From assembly GCA_002322035.1 (NCBI GenBank), contig DCNF01000041.1:1-22680 (forward strand): DNA of 22,680 bases, written 5' to 3'. Of this stretch, positions 15,284 through 22,680 are shown in pieces. The stretch is from Geobacter sp. UBA1603 (GTDB lineage Bacteria > Desulfobacterota > Desulfuromonadia > Geobacterales > Pseudopelobacteraceae). The translations under genes and the position numbers were made by a program. The first letter of the stretch is position 1. Every line of letters starts with the position of its first letter. A model generated the notes under the pieces. It was not told where the DNA came from. It was given only the letters and a program-made list of their open reading frames with translations, and ran no database searches.

Positions 15284-15312
15284 ATTTTAGTGGTACTGCC
15301 TGTTCAAGTCCA
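15284..15312 (-). promoter_or_regulatory. Candidate sigma-70 promoter of dksA
   Basis: On the minus strand TGGACT (15312-15307) and TAAAAT (15289-15284) are 17 bases apart, matching four and five of six consensus bases, 30 bases before the dksA start. It begins directly after the T-run of the radA terminator. Confidence 0.5.
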
Positions 15313-15313
15313 G

Positions 15314-15343
15314 CAAAAAAACAGAGCCCGCCGGATGGCGGCT
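15314..15343 (-). terminator. Rho-independent terminator of radA
   Basis: On the minus strand AGCCGCC and GGCGGGCT form a stem with one bulge and a four-base loop, followed after CTG by seven T residues (15321-15315). It is four bases beyond the radA stop. Confidence 0.75.
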
Positions 15344-15346
15344 GAT

Positions 15347-16696
15347 TTAGGAGTTGATCAATGCATCGAGGGCCTGCTGAACCGATGCTACACCGACCAG
15401 GGCCATCCCCCCCTTTTTAAGGCGCCGCAGGTTGCCTGACGGAAGGATACAGGTCTTAAATCCCAGTTTTTCAGCCTCGGCAATCCGCTGTTCCGGTTGG
15501 GTCACAGCCCGGACCTCCCCGGCAAGCCCCACCTCTCCCAAAAGCAGCGCATCGGCCGGCACCGGCCGGTCCAGGTGGCTGGATGCAACCGCCATGATCA
15601 TGGCCAGGTCGGCCGCCGGCTCGTTGAGACGGACGCCTCCTGCAGCATTCAGAAAAATATCCTGGCCGGCCAGGTGCAGTCCGACTTTCTTTTCCAGCAC
15701 TGCCACCAGAAGGGCGAGCCGGTTATGATCAACTCCGATGGTGGTCCGCCGGGGAACGCCATAGGAGGACTGGCTGACCAGGGCCTGGAGTTCTACCAGA
15801 AGCGGGCGACTCCCTTCAAGGGAGGCGGTGACCACCGAGCCGGCCACCCCAAGCGGGCGCTCCGAAAGAAACAGCTCCGAAGGGTTGTCCACACAGCAGA
15901 GCCCCCCCTGCTTCATCTCGAAGACGCCGATCTCGTTGGTGGAGCCGAAACGGTTTTTGACCGCTCGCAGTATCCGGAACGGATGACTGCCGTCCCCCTC
16001 GAAGTACAACACCGTGTCCACCATGTGTTCCAAGACCCGCGGACCGGCTATTGAGCCGTCTTTAGTGACATGCCCGACCAAAAAAATCGGAATATTGCTC
16101 TTTTTGGCCAGCAGCATCAGTTTGCCGGCAGATTCACGAACCTGGCTGACGCTCCCTGGTGCAGACTCGAGGGATGTGGTCCAGACGGTCTGGATTGAAT
16201 CGACCACCATGGCTGCCGGATTGAGTGCCGCTGCATGACCAAGGATTGCCTCCAGCGAATTTTCCGCCAGAATCAGCAGGCGCTTGTGCACAGCCCCCAA
16301 GCGCTCGCCACGCAGTCTGGTCTGGGAAGCCGACTCCTCGCCCGACACATAGAGCACGTCGCCGGTGTGACGGGCCAGTCGGTCCATGGCCTGAAGCAGG
16401 AGGGTCGATTTTCCGATGCCTGGATCACCGCCGATCAGCACCAGGGAACCGGGAACGATGCCTCCTCCCAGAACCCTGTCCAGTTCACCAATCCCGCATG
16501 CCAGGCGGTTTTCAGTCTGGGCCGGGACATCACAGATCGGTGTCGGCTTGCCTCCGCTGTCACCCGAGGATGCCATTGACCGGACGGAATTCTCTTCGGC
16601 CATGCTGTTCCATGCGCCGCAGTCCGGGCACTTGCCAAGCCATTTCGGGGATTGGCATCCACATTTCTGGCAGCTGAAAACAGATTTTTGTTTCAC
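15347..16696 (-). CDS. radA: DNA repair protein RadA (Sms)
   Basis: RadA is a RecA-like, DnaB-type branch-migration ATPase used in recombinational repair. The 449-residue protein has the N-terminal zinc finger C9-x2-C12-x10-C23-x2-C26, the Walker A motif GGDPGIGKST with K96, the RadA-specific KNRFGSTNE motif near residue 245, and a Lon-like C-terminal domain (DLAMIMAVASSHLDRPVP, GEVGLAGEVRAV). Length is normal. The start is GTG at 16696, preceded by GAGG; the protein N-terminus then matches the family. It is divergent from glcD and ends in its own terminator, so it forms a single-gene unit. Confidence 0.97.
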   Translation of the reverse strand: MKQKSVFSCQKCGCQSPKWLGKCPDCGAWNSMAEENSVRSMASSGDSGGKPTPICDVPAQTENRLACGIGELDRVLGGGIVPGSLVLIGGDPGIGKSTLLLQAMDRLARHTGDVLYVSGEESASQTRLRGERLGAVHKRLLILAENSLEAILGHAAALNPAAMVVDSIQTVWTTSLESAPGSVSQVRESAGKLMLLAKKSNIPIFLVGHVTKDGSIAGPRVLEHMVDTVLYFEGDGSHPFRILRAVKNRFGSTNEIGVFEMKQGGLCCVDNPSELFLSERPLGVAGSVVTASLEGSRPLLVELQALVSQSSYGVPRRTTIGVDHNRLALLVAVLEKKVGLHLAGQDIFLNAAGGVRLNEPAADLAMIMAVASSHLDRPVPADALLLGEVGLAGEVRAVTQPEQRIAEAEKLGFKTCILPSGNLRRLKKGGMALVGVASVQQALDALINS

Positions 16697-16790
16697 GGAG
16701 CCTCACGCAGGGTAATTTCAGAAAATGTACGCTCTGCAACTCTGCTGTGTCAATCATTCAAACCTGGTTTGATCCAAGTCCTGTTTCATG

Positions 16791-16823
16791 TTGCGAAAAT
16801 AAGCTTACATCATGTATTATAAT
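16791..16823 (+). promoter_or_regulatory. Candidate sigma-70 promoter of the glcD operon
   Basis: TTGCGA (16791-16796) and TATTAT (16815-16820) are 18 bases apart; an overlapping TATAAT follows at 16818-16823. The start codon lies about 30 bases downstream. Confidence 0.45.
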
Positions 16824-16853
16824 TATCTTCATTAATCCGGAAGGAGCCGGTTC

Positions 16854-18248
16854 ATGCTGGATGTTGCAATTCTGAACGACCTGCGCTCAATAGTCGGCAG
16901 TGATAACGTGCTGACGGAAAAACAGGACCTGATCTGCTACGGTTACGACGCCACCCAGATGGAGTTTCTCCCTGATGCGGTGGTCCACCCGGCCAACCCG
17001 GACGAGGTTTCGGCCGTGCTGAAACTGGCCAACCGGGAGAAGATCCCTGTCTTTCCCCGGGGCGCCGGCAGCGGCTTCACCGGCGGAGCTCTCCCCAAAG
17101 CCGGCGGTATTGTGCTGGTGGTAACGAGAATGAACCGGATCCTGCGCATCGACACCGAAAACCTGATCGCCGAGGTGGAACCGGGGGTGGTCACCGAACA
17201 GTTCCAGATCGCCGTGGAAAAACTGGGTCTGTTTTATCCGCCCGACCCGGCGTCGCTGAAATTTTCCACCCTGGGGGGCAATGTGGCGGAGAACGCCGGC
17301 GGACCCCGCTGCGTCAAGTACGGTGTCACCCGGGACTTCGTCATGGGGCTGGAGGTGGTGCTCCCCACCGGCGAGATCATCCGCACCGGCACCGAAACCT
17401 ACAAGGCGGTGGTCGGCTACGACATGACCCGTCTCCTCTGCGGCAGCGAGGGGACCCTGGGTGTCATCACCAAGATTATTTTCAAACTCTTGCCACTTCC
17501 AGATGCCAAGAAAACCATGCTGACCATCTTCGATTCCATTGATGGTGCTGCCAAAGCGGTCTCCACCATCATCGGCAACAAGATCATCCCGACAACACTT
17601 GAGTTTATGGACTACGCCACGCTGCAGTGCGTGGAGAAGCGCTTCAGCCTGGGGATACCCCCTGAAGGACGGGCGGTGCTGCTGATCGAGGTGGATGGCG
17701 ACCGGGAGTTGATTGAGAAACAGGCGACCCGTATTCAGGATTTGATCGCGCCGCTCGGCCTGGTCCAGTGCAAGGTCGCCAGGGACAATGCCGAGTCGGA
17801 AGCGCTCTGGAAGGTGCGGCGACTGGTGTCACCATCGCTCCGCGATGTCAACCCCACCAAGTACAACGAGGACATCGTGGTGCCGCGCAGCAAGGTGCCC
17901 GAGGTGATCCGGCGCATTGAGAAGATCCAGCAGAAGTACGACATCCCGATCGTCAATTTCGGCCACGCCGGAGACGGCAACATTCATGTCAATGTGATGA
18001 TCGACAAGGATATCCCGGGGATGGAGGCCAAGGCCCACGAAGCAATCAAAGAGGTCTTCCAGGCCGCCCTGGACTTGAACGGTACCATGTCCGGCGAGCA
18101 TGGCGTGGGACTGGCAAAGGCCCCCTACATCGAGCTGGAGCTCTCCCCCCAGCAGATCGCAGCCATGAAAGCAATCAAACACGCCCTTGATCCCAACAAC
18201 ATACTGAACCCGGGGAAAATGTTCCCCTGGAAGGAGCAGAGCCCATGA
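16854..18248 (+). CDS. FAD-linked oxidase, GlcD/D-lactate dehydrogenase type
   Basis: The 464-residue protein belongs to the FAD-binding type 4 (VAO/PCMH) 2-hydroxyacid dehydrogenases, such as GlcD and D-lactate dehydrogenase. An N-terminal FAD domain has PRGAGSGFTGGALPK and TLGGNVAENAGGPRCVKYG, and the C-terminal oxidase domain has FGHAGDGNIHVNVM and SGEHGVGLAK, all diagnostic. It oxidises glycolate, D-lactate or a related hydroxyacid; the substrate cannot be told by eye. AAGGAG lies eight bases before ATG. The iron-sulfur partner GlcF that often follows is absent; instead a small membrane protein overlaps by four bases. The electron acceptor is therefore unknown. Confidence 0.92.
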   Translation: MLDVAILNDLRSIVGSDNVLTEKQDLICYGYDATQMEFLPDAVVHPANPDEVSAVLKLANREKIPVFPRGAGSGFTGGALPKAGGIVLVVTRMNRILRIDTENLIAEVEPGVVTEQFQIAVEKLGLFYPPDPASLKFSTLGGNVAENAGGPRCVKYGVTRDFVMGLEVVLPTGEIIRTGTETYKAVVGYDMTRLLCGSEGTLGVITKIIFKLLPLPDAKKTMLTIFDSIDGAAKAVSTIIGNKIIPTTLEFMDYATLQCVEKRFSLGIPPEGRAVLLIEVDGDRELIEKQATRIQDLIAPLGLVQCKVARDNAESEALWKVRRLVSPSLRDVNPTKYNEDIVVPRSKVPEVIRRIEKIQQKYDIPIVNFGHAGDGNIHVNVMIDKDIPGMEAKAHEAIKEVFQAALDLNGTMSGEHGVGLAKAPYIELELSPQQIAAMKAIKHALDPNNILNPGKMFPWKEQSP

Positions 18249-18538
18249 CCCAGGACCAGAATAAAGAGGTGCAGGAGGCATCATTGATCGGCAAACTGCT
18301 CTCGATGGATGCCCTGATTCTGGTGATGGGGGTTGCCTCACTGATCTACGGCGTGATGGAACAGATCGCCATTAATATCTTCTGGGGATGCCTGATTATT
18401 GCCGGCTTCTTCATCCTGCTCAAGGTCAGGAAAAAAGACTGGAAAAAACACTGGGAAGAGATGGAGGCCGAGCACACGATGCGCAAAGAGCTTGCCGAGC
18501 GGCGCAGGAATGCCTCCCAGGACGAACCGCCGCGATGA
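18245..18538 (+). CDS. Small two-helix membrane protein of unknown function
   Basis: I do not recognise this 97-residue protein. A polar N-terminus (1-21) is followed by two hydrophobic segments (about 22-38 and 42-60), then a highly charged, basic and acidic helical tail (61-97) rich in K, E and R that could form a coiled coil on the cytosolic side. It overlaps glcD by four bases (ATGA) and maf by four bases, so it is translated as part of the operon. It could anchor or serve the FAD oxidase at the membrane, which is inference from position only. Confidence 0.8.
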   Translation: MTQDQNKEVQEASLIGKLLSMDALILVMGVASLIYGVMEQIAINIFWGCLIIAGFFILLKVRKKDWKKHWEEMEAEHTMRKELAERRRNASQDEPPR

Positions 18539-19146
18539 AGCCTGCCGGAGGAATCGTACTGGCATCCGCGTCACCGCGCCGGGTAGAACTGCTGACGCTG
18601 GCCGGAATCCCCTGCACGGTGCAGCCGGCCGACATTGACGAGGGTGTTCTGCCGGGTGAGACTCCTGAAAGCCATGTGATCAGGCTCTCCCGCGAGAAGG
18701 CTGCCGCCGTGGCCGGAATGGGCGTGGAGGGCCGGTTTTTAATCGGATCGGACACCGTGGTCGTCCTGGATGGGCTGATCATGGGCAAACCGGCTGATCG
18801 GGAAGATGCCGGGCAGATGCTGCGGTCACTTTCAGGCAGAACCCACCAGGTCATTTCCGGATTTGCGGTGCTTGATCAACACTGCGGCACCGCCATCTGC
18901 CGCAGCGTCACCACCGACGTCGTTTTCAAGCAGCTTATGGATGAGGAGATCAGCGACTATATCGCCACCGGCTGTCCGATGGACAAGGCCGGCGCCTATG
19001 CCATCCAGGGAGGGGCTGTCCACTTCGTTCGCACAATCAGTGGTTCCTTCACCAACGTGATCGGTCTGCCGATGGCTGAACTGCACGACGCGCTCAAGGA
19101 GATCGGAGCGATCAAGCCTGAAGCAAGGCCCGGCTCTCGCCAATGA
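18535..19146 (+). CDS. maf: Maf-like nucleoside triphosphate pyrophosphatase
   Basis: Maf proteins hydrolyse dTTP, UTP and modified nucleotides to monophosphates and are linked to septum inhibition in Bacillus. The 203-residue product shows LASASPRRVELL at the N-terminus, the GSDTVVVLDG catalytic motif near residue 66, GRTHQVISG, and GCPMDKAGAYAIQG near the C-terminus. The start is ATG 18535, overlapping the membrane-protein stop; a longer reading from 18388 lacks family similarity at its start. It overlaps the following histidine kinase by four bases. The house-keeping function is unrelated to its neighbours as far as can be seen. Confidence 0.95.
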   Translation: MKPAGGIVLASASPRRVELLTLAGIPCTVQPADIDEGVLPGETPESHVIRLSREKAAAVAGMGVEGRFLIGSDTVVVLDGLIMGKPADREDAGQMLRSLSGRTHQVISGFAVLDQHCGTAICRSVTTDVVFKQLMDEEISDYIATGCPMDKAGAYAIQGGAVHFVRTISGSFTNVIGLPMAELHDALKEIGAIKPEARPGSRQ

Positions 19147-20405
19147 GGGTTGCACGGCGTACCGTTGTGTTGACGCTGATTGTCTCGGCAATACTTGGTG
19201 CCGGGGTCTCATTGATAGTGGAATCAGGCCACCACCAGGCCAGCCGTCCACTGCAGTTGACACTTGCACTTGGGCTGGTTATTCTCCTGATTGCATTCAT
19301 CGGGGCCCTGGTTCACTATCATTATTCGCTCGAACAGGCAAAGCGCAATCTCGATGAAGCCCAGAGCTTGGCACTGCTTGGCAGTTGGGAGCGAGACATA
19401 CCGACAGGTCGGGGGTACTGGTCTGACAATCGCTACCGACTCTTCGGGCTGCCCCCCCGTTCCAAGGCTCCCGATCTGGAGGAATTCTACCAGTTGGTCC
19501 ATCCGGAAGACCGCCAGCGGATTAAGAACACTGTAAGCGAGGCATGCCGGGCAGGAACCGGCTACGAGGCAACCTACAGGCTTGCTGATGATCGCCAGCA
19601 CCGGGTTTTTTTGAGCCGGGGCAAGGTCGTACGCGACGAAGCCGGGAAACCGGCAACGCTGGTCGGTACAACCCAGGATATTACCGAAAAATTGCAACAA
19701 CAGAGACTCACTGAAGATTTGCTCAGAAACAAGGATGTGTTCATATCGCGCCTTGGGCACGACCTCAAAACCCCGCTAACCCCGCTGACGGCTCTTTTGC
19801 CTCTTATCCGCAACCTGTCAGCTTCAGACCGGCAGCGTGAACTGATCGATATTTGCGCCAGCAATGTCAGCCATATTACTGATATCGTCGAGAAGACCAT
19901 GCAGTTGGCCCGGCGTTTTCCGCCATCTCACCGGCCGCTTGTATGGGAATCAATCGTCCTGAAAGGTCTGGTTGACAGCTGTATTGATCAGATGAGCCAG
20001 GTGTTGGCCAGCCAGGCCATTGAGATCAAAAATCTGGTTGATCCGGCATTGATCGTATCGGCTGACCGTTCAGAACTGTACGAGGTTTTTGGCAATCTGA
20101 TCAGCAATGCAGTCAAATTTTCACCGAGCGGGTCACGGCTCAATATTTCCGCAGCGCCAGGTGAGCCGGTGACGGTAACCGTAAGCGACAACGGCATCGG
20201 GCTTTCTGAAGAGGAATGTTCACAGATGTTCGATGAATTTTACAAGGCGGACACCTCACGGCACGCCTTAGGTTCGGCAGGTCTCGGACTTTCAATCTGC
20301 CGGCAGATCGTCGAAAACCATGGCGGCCGGATCTGGGCCGTCAGCAACGGCAAGGGCCTGGGAACATCGGTCAGCTTTACCCTTGCTCAAGGGGGGGCAT
20401 CATGA
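19143..20405 (+). CDS. Membrane-bound PAS sensor histidine kinase
   Basis: The 420-residue protein has two membrane helices (about 8-26 and 39-58) joined by only about 12 residues, so there is no room for a periplasmic sensor. A PAS domain follows (about 72-182, with GSWERDIPTGRGYWSDNRYRL and a PAC-like GTTQDITEK end), then HisKA with H206 in LGHDLKTPLTPL and an ATPase domain with NLISNAVKFS, DNGIGL and GLGLSICRQIVENHGG. It should phosphorylate the receiver protein encoded next, whose start overlaps its stop. Sensing is probably cytosolic through PAS or within the membrane. Confidence 0.93.
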   Translation: MRVARRTVVLTLIVSAILGAGVSLIVESGHHQASRPLQLTLALGLVILLIAFIGALVHYHYSLEQAKRNLDEAQSLALLGSWERDIPTGRGYWSDNRYRLFGLPPRSKAPDLEEFYQLVHPEDRQRIKNTVSEACRAGTGYEATYRLADDRQHRVFLSRGKVVRDEAGKPATLVGTTQDITEKLQQQRLTEDLLRNKDVFISRLGHDLKTPLTPLTALLPLIRNLSASDRQRELIDICASNVSHITDIVEKTMQLARRFPPSHRPLVWESIVLKGLVDSCIDQMSQVLASQAIEIKNLVDPALIVSADRSELYEVFGNLISNAVKFSPSGSRLNISAAPGEPVTVTVSDNGIGLSEEECSQMFDEFYKADTSRHALGSAGLGLSICRQIVENHGGRIWAVSNGKGLGTSVSFTLAQGGAS

Positions 20406-20830
20406 GTTCGTGCGAGGGACAGGAGGCAATTGCGGCGGGAGCCCCCCATGTGATGGTCGTTGACGACGAGGAGGTAATCCGGCAGACCATGGAGGTACTG
20501 CTCGGATACGCCGGCATCGGGGTCGTAACCGCCTCCGGATCGGACGAGTGCCTCGCGCTGCTGCGGGGAGGGTTCCGAGGTGTAATTCTGATGGATGTTA
20601 TGATGCCGGGGCGAAACGGGTGGGACACTATCCGTGAGATCAAGCAGGCCGGCCTGTTGCGGGGAAACATTATTTCAATGCTGACCGCCATGGACGTGCC
20701 GGACCTCCAGATGGAAGGGCTTCAGGATGTTGTGATTGACTATATCACGAAACCCTTCGAACCACAGGAGCTGCTGGCATCGGTCCGCCGTTACCTCGAG
20801 TTCTTTGAGCAGCTACAGAGTGCGGAATAA
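20402..20830 (+). CDS. Single-domain response regulator
   Basis: The 142-residue protein is one receiver domain after a 15-residue lead: acidic pair D21-D22, phospho-acceptor D65 in LMDVMMPG, T95 and K117 in ITKPF. No output domain follows. The start overlaps the kinase gene by four bases and the next gene starts three bases after its stop. It is the likely partner of the PAS kinase and may act by binding another protein, for instance the receiverless CheB encoded next. Confidence 0.93.
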   Translation: MSSCEGQEAIAAGAPHVMVVDDEEVIRQTMEVLLGYAGIGVVTASGSDECLALLRGGFRGVILMDVMMPGRNGWDTIREIKQAGLLRGNIISMLTAMDVPDLQMEGLQDVVIDYITKPFEPQELLASVRRYLEFFEQLQSAE

Positions 20831-20833
20831 CCG

Positions 20834-21400
20834 GTGCCTTCAAGCAACCTGGTCATAGTCGGCTCTTCAACCGGCGGTCTGAAAATCCTGGAAGGGATCT
20901 TTCCGCGGCTGCCAGTGCTGAAGGCTGCCATGGTGATTGTACAGCACATCACTCCGCTGATTGACCGGGCCTTTGTGTCGTCACTCCAACGGGTTTCAAG
21001 CATGCCGGTCTGTCTGGCAGAGGAAGGGCAGATTTTGCAGCACGGCACTGTGTATCTGGCTCCGGGCGGGCTGCACCTGACCTTGGTAAATAACCAGGCT
21101 GTTCACCTTGCCGCCGGGGAAAAGGTCAATTCGGTCTGCCCCTCAATCGACGTTGCCATGTGTTCGCTGGCGCGGCCTTCAGGTAGCCGGCTGGCCGGAG
21201 TAATCCTGACCGGCATGGGGTGCGACGGTGCCGCCGGGCTGGAGCATGTCAAGCGGATTGGGGGAATCACAATTGCCCAGGACCAGAAGACCAGCGTGAT
21301 TTACGGTATGCCCAAAGCAGCGGCAGAAACCGGAAAAGTCGATTTTATCCTGTCGACGGAACGGATCGCAGATAAGCTGAAAGAACTTTTTTGCCAATAA
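20834..21400 (+). CDS. Stand-alone CheB methylesterase domain
   Basis: The 188-residue protein is a CheB catalytic domain only: S12 in VGSSTGG, H38 in VQHI and D131 in GMGCDGAAGL form the catalytic triad that removes methyl groups from (or deamidates) chemoreceptor glutamates. The N-terminal receiver that normally controls CheB is missing. The start is GTG at 20834, three bases after the response regulator stop. The following gene encodes a chemoreceptor, which is a likely substrate. No CheR methyltransferase lies in the window. Confidence 0.93.
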   Translation: MPSSNLVIVGSSTGGLKILEGIFPRLPVLKAAMVIVQHITPLIDRAFVSSLQRVSSMPVCLAEEGQILQHGTVYLAPGGLHLTLVNNQAVHLAAGEKVNSVCPSIDVAMCSLARPSGSRLAGVILTGMGCDGAAGLEHVKRIGGITIAQDQKTSVIYGMPKAAAETGKVDFILSTERIADKLKELFCQ

Positions 21401-21424
21401 ACTGCAGATAAAAGGAGATATGCC

Positions 21425-22680
21425 ATGAGTATTACCAGGTTCAAAAACTGGCGGATTCAGTACAAGATCATGTCGATTTCGATCATCAGCGTTACCGTGA
21501 TGATGTCCGGCCTGTTCATCTACCTGCTTCCGATGATCGAGGGACACATCATTAAGGAGAAGCAGGATGCCACCCGCCATGTGGTTGAAATGGCCCTGGG
21601 AGTCGTAGAGGTCAAAGATGGTGAAGTCAAGGCCGGCAGGCTGCCGCTGGAGCAGGCCCAGAAAGAGGCTTCCGAGCTGATCTCAAAACTTCGCTACGAG
21701 AAGAAGGAGTACGTCTGGATCAATGACCTCGGGCGACCGTTTCCGAAGATGATCATGCACCCGACCGTGCCGGCCTTAAACGGAAAGCTACTGGACGATG
21801 CCAAGTTCAACAAGGCCACCCGGATGATCGAAGGGACCGACGGCGCAGCCCAGAAGCTTGACATGAAGAATCTGTTCGTGTCGTTTGTCGACGTTGTCGG
21901 CAAATCTGGGCACGGCTTCGTCAATTATGAGTGGCCAAAACCCAAAGAGGGGGGCGGCACTACAACGGAGTTGTATACCAAGCTTTCCTATGTGAAAAAA
22001 TTCGAGCCGTGGGGCTGGGTTCTCGGCAGCGGTATCTACATCGACGACGTAAAAAAGGATATCAGCGCCGTCAAGTGGCTGCTGGTCGCACTAAACAGTG
22101 TGTTTGCGATATTCATGCTGGTACTCTGCTACGCCATCAGCCGCGGCATTACCCGGACACTCGGCTATGTTGACAAGAACCTTGAGGACATGGCCGGTGG
22201 TGACGGAGACCTGACTCGGCGACTCAATGTGGAGCGCGATGATGAAACCGGCTCACTGGCCCGCTCTTTTAACAACTTCCTGGATAACTTGAAGCAGATT
22301 GTTGTTCGCATAAACCAGAATGCCGTTGAAGTGGCAGCCTCGGCCGAACATCTGAACGAAACAGCAGCAACGATTGCCGGCGGCACAGAAAAGGCGTCAT
22401 CCCAGTCAACTTCGGTGGCGATTGCCTGTGAAGAGATGGCGGCAACCTCGTCGGAGATCGCTCAGAACTGCGTCAGGACCGTTGAAATATCCAACCGGGC
22501 TACCGACACAGCCCGAAGCGGCGCAGAAGTTGTCAGCAACGCCGTGGCCAGCATCCAGCGTATTGCCGACAAGGTCCAGCAGAGCGCCAGAACGGTAGAA
22601 TCGCTGGGCGCCCGCTCTGAACAGATCGGCAATATTGTCGGCACCATTGAGGACATTGCCGACCAGACCAACCTGCTGGC
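21425..22680 (+). CDS. Methyl-accepting chemotaxis protein with single-Cache sensor (partial)
   Basis: The first 418 codons are present and the gene continues past the window edge. The product has a membrane helix (about 12-36), a periplasmic single-Cache domain (about 40-212) with YVWINDLGRPFPKMIMHP and PWGWVLGSGIYIDDV, a second helix (about 218-238), a HAMP domain (GDGDLTRRL, DETGSLARSFNNF) and the start of the coiled-coil signalling domain. Related Cache domains bind small organic acids, but the ligand is unknown here. AAGGAG lies about nine bases before ATG. It follows the CheB gene by 24 bases. The hairpin tip that contacts CheA/CheW lies outside the window. Confidence 0.95.
   Translation, partial: MSITRFKNWRIQYKIMSISIISVTVMMSGLFIYLLPMIEGHIIKEKQDATRHVVEMALGVVEVKDGEVKAGRLPLEQAQKEASELISKLRYEKKEYVWINDLGRPFPKMIMHPTVPALNGKLLDDAKFNKATRMIEGTDGAAQKLDMKNLFVSFVDVVGKSGHGFVNYEWPKPKEGGGTTTELYTKLSYVKKFEPWGWVLGSGIYIDDVKKDISAVKWLLVALNSVFAIFMLVLCYAISRGITRTLGYVDKNLEDMAGGDGDLTRRLNVERDDETGSLARSFNNFLDNLKQIVVRINQNAVEVAASAEHLNETAATIAGGTEKASSQSTSVAIACEEMAATSSEIAQNCVRTVEISNRATDTARSGAEVVSNAVASIQRIADKVQQSARTVESLGARSEQIGNIVGTIEDIADQTNLL

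Noticed and set aside
16761..16777. Near-palindrome TGGTTTGATCCA upstream of glcD as a GntR-type operator
   Set aside because: Only the outer three bases are symmetric and no regulator gene is adjacent, so the support is too weak.

Overview
The window looks like a chromosomal segment from a Geobacter-like member of the Desulfuromonadota. This is inferred from gene content: cytochrome-c assembly and haem/siroheme genes, a cysteine-type formate dehydrogenase, a short DksA, several two-component genes and a Cache-type chemoreceptor, in moderately GC-rich DNA. No mobile element, CRISPR array or rRNA was seen. The species cannot be fixed from the sequence alone.

Layout. (1) 44-4416, minus strand: a seven-gene run sirC-ccsA-hemA-sfsA-antitoxin-toxin-nudix with gaps of 28 bases or less, several being 4-base overlaps. 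It joins tetrapyrrole synthesis and cytochrome c assembly to SfsA, a RelE/ParE-type toxin-antitoxin pair and a Nudix hydrolase. (2) 4506-5498, plus strand: cytosolic thioredoxin and an exported TlpA-like thioredoxin, ended by a terminator that lies inside the coding region of the convergent truA. (3) 5406-11592, minus strand: uppP-radC-FAD/NAD reductase-formate dehydrogenase-hslO-truA, tightly packed. (4) 11610-13414, plus strand: a PhoU-like DUF47 protein and a PiT phosphate permease, with tandem 11-base-spaced repeats upstream and a bidirectional terminator downstream. (5) 13416-16696, minus strand: radA, then dksA, a GAF histidine kinase with a cysteine cluster, and tRNA-Ala(CGC) starting five bases after the kinase stop. 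(6) 16791-22680, plus strand: glcD-like FAD oxidase, a small two-helix membrane protein, maf, a PAS histidine kinase, a lone receiver protein, a stand-alone CheB methylesterase and a chemoreceptor cut off by the window edge.

How the genes may work together. Region 1 supplies and handles haem for c-type cytochromes, and the divergent thioredoxins could keep haem-binding cysteines reduced. Region 4 is a low-affinity phosphate uptake pair. Region 6 looks like a signalling module in which a kinase, a receiver, a receiverless CheB and a chemoreceptor are encoded together downstream of an oxidase gene. The observations most worth checking are the cysteine-rich GAF kinase fused transcriptionally to a tRNA gene, the separated receiver/CheB pair, the two-gene formate dehydrogenase, and the terminator hidden in conserved truA codons.
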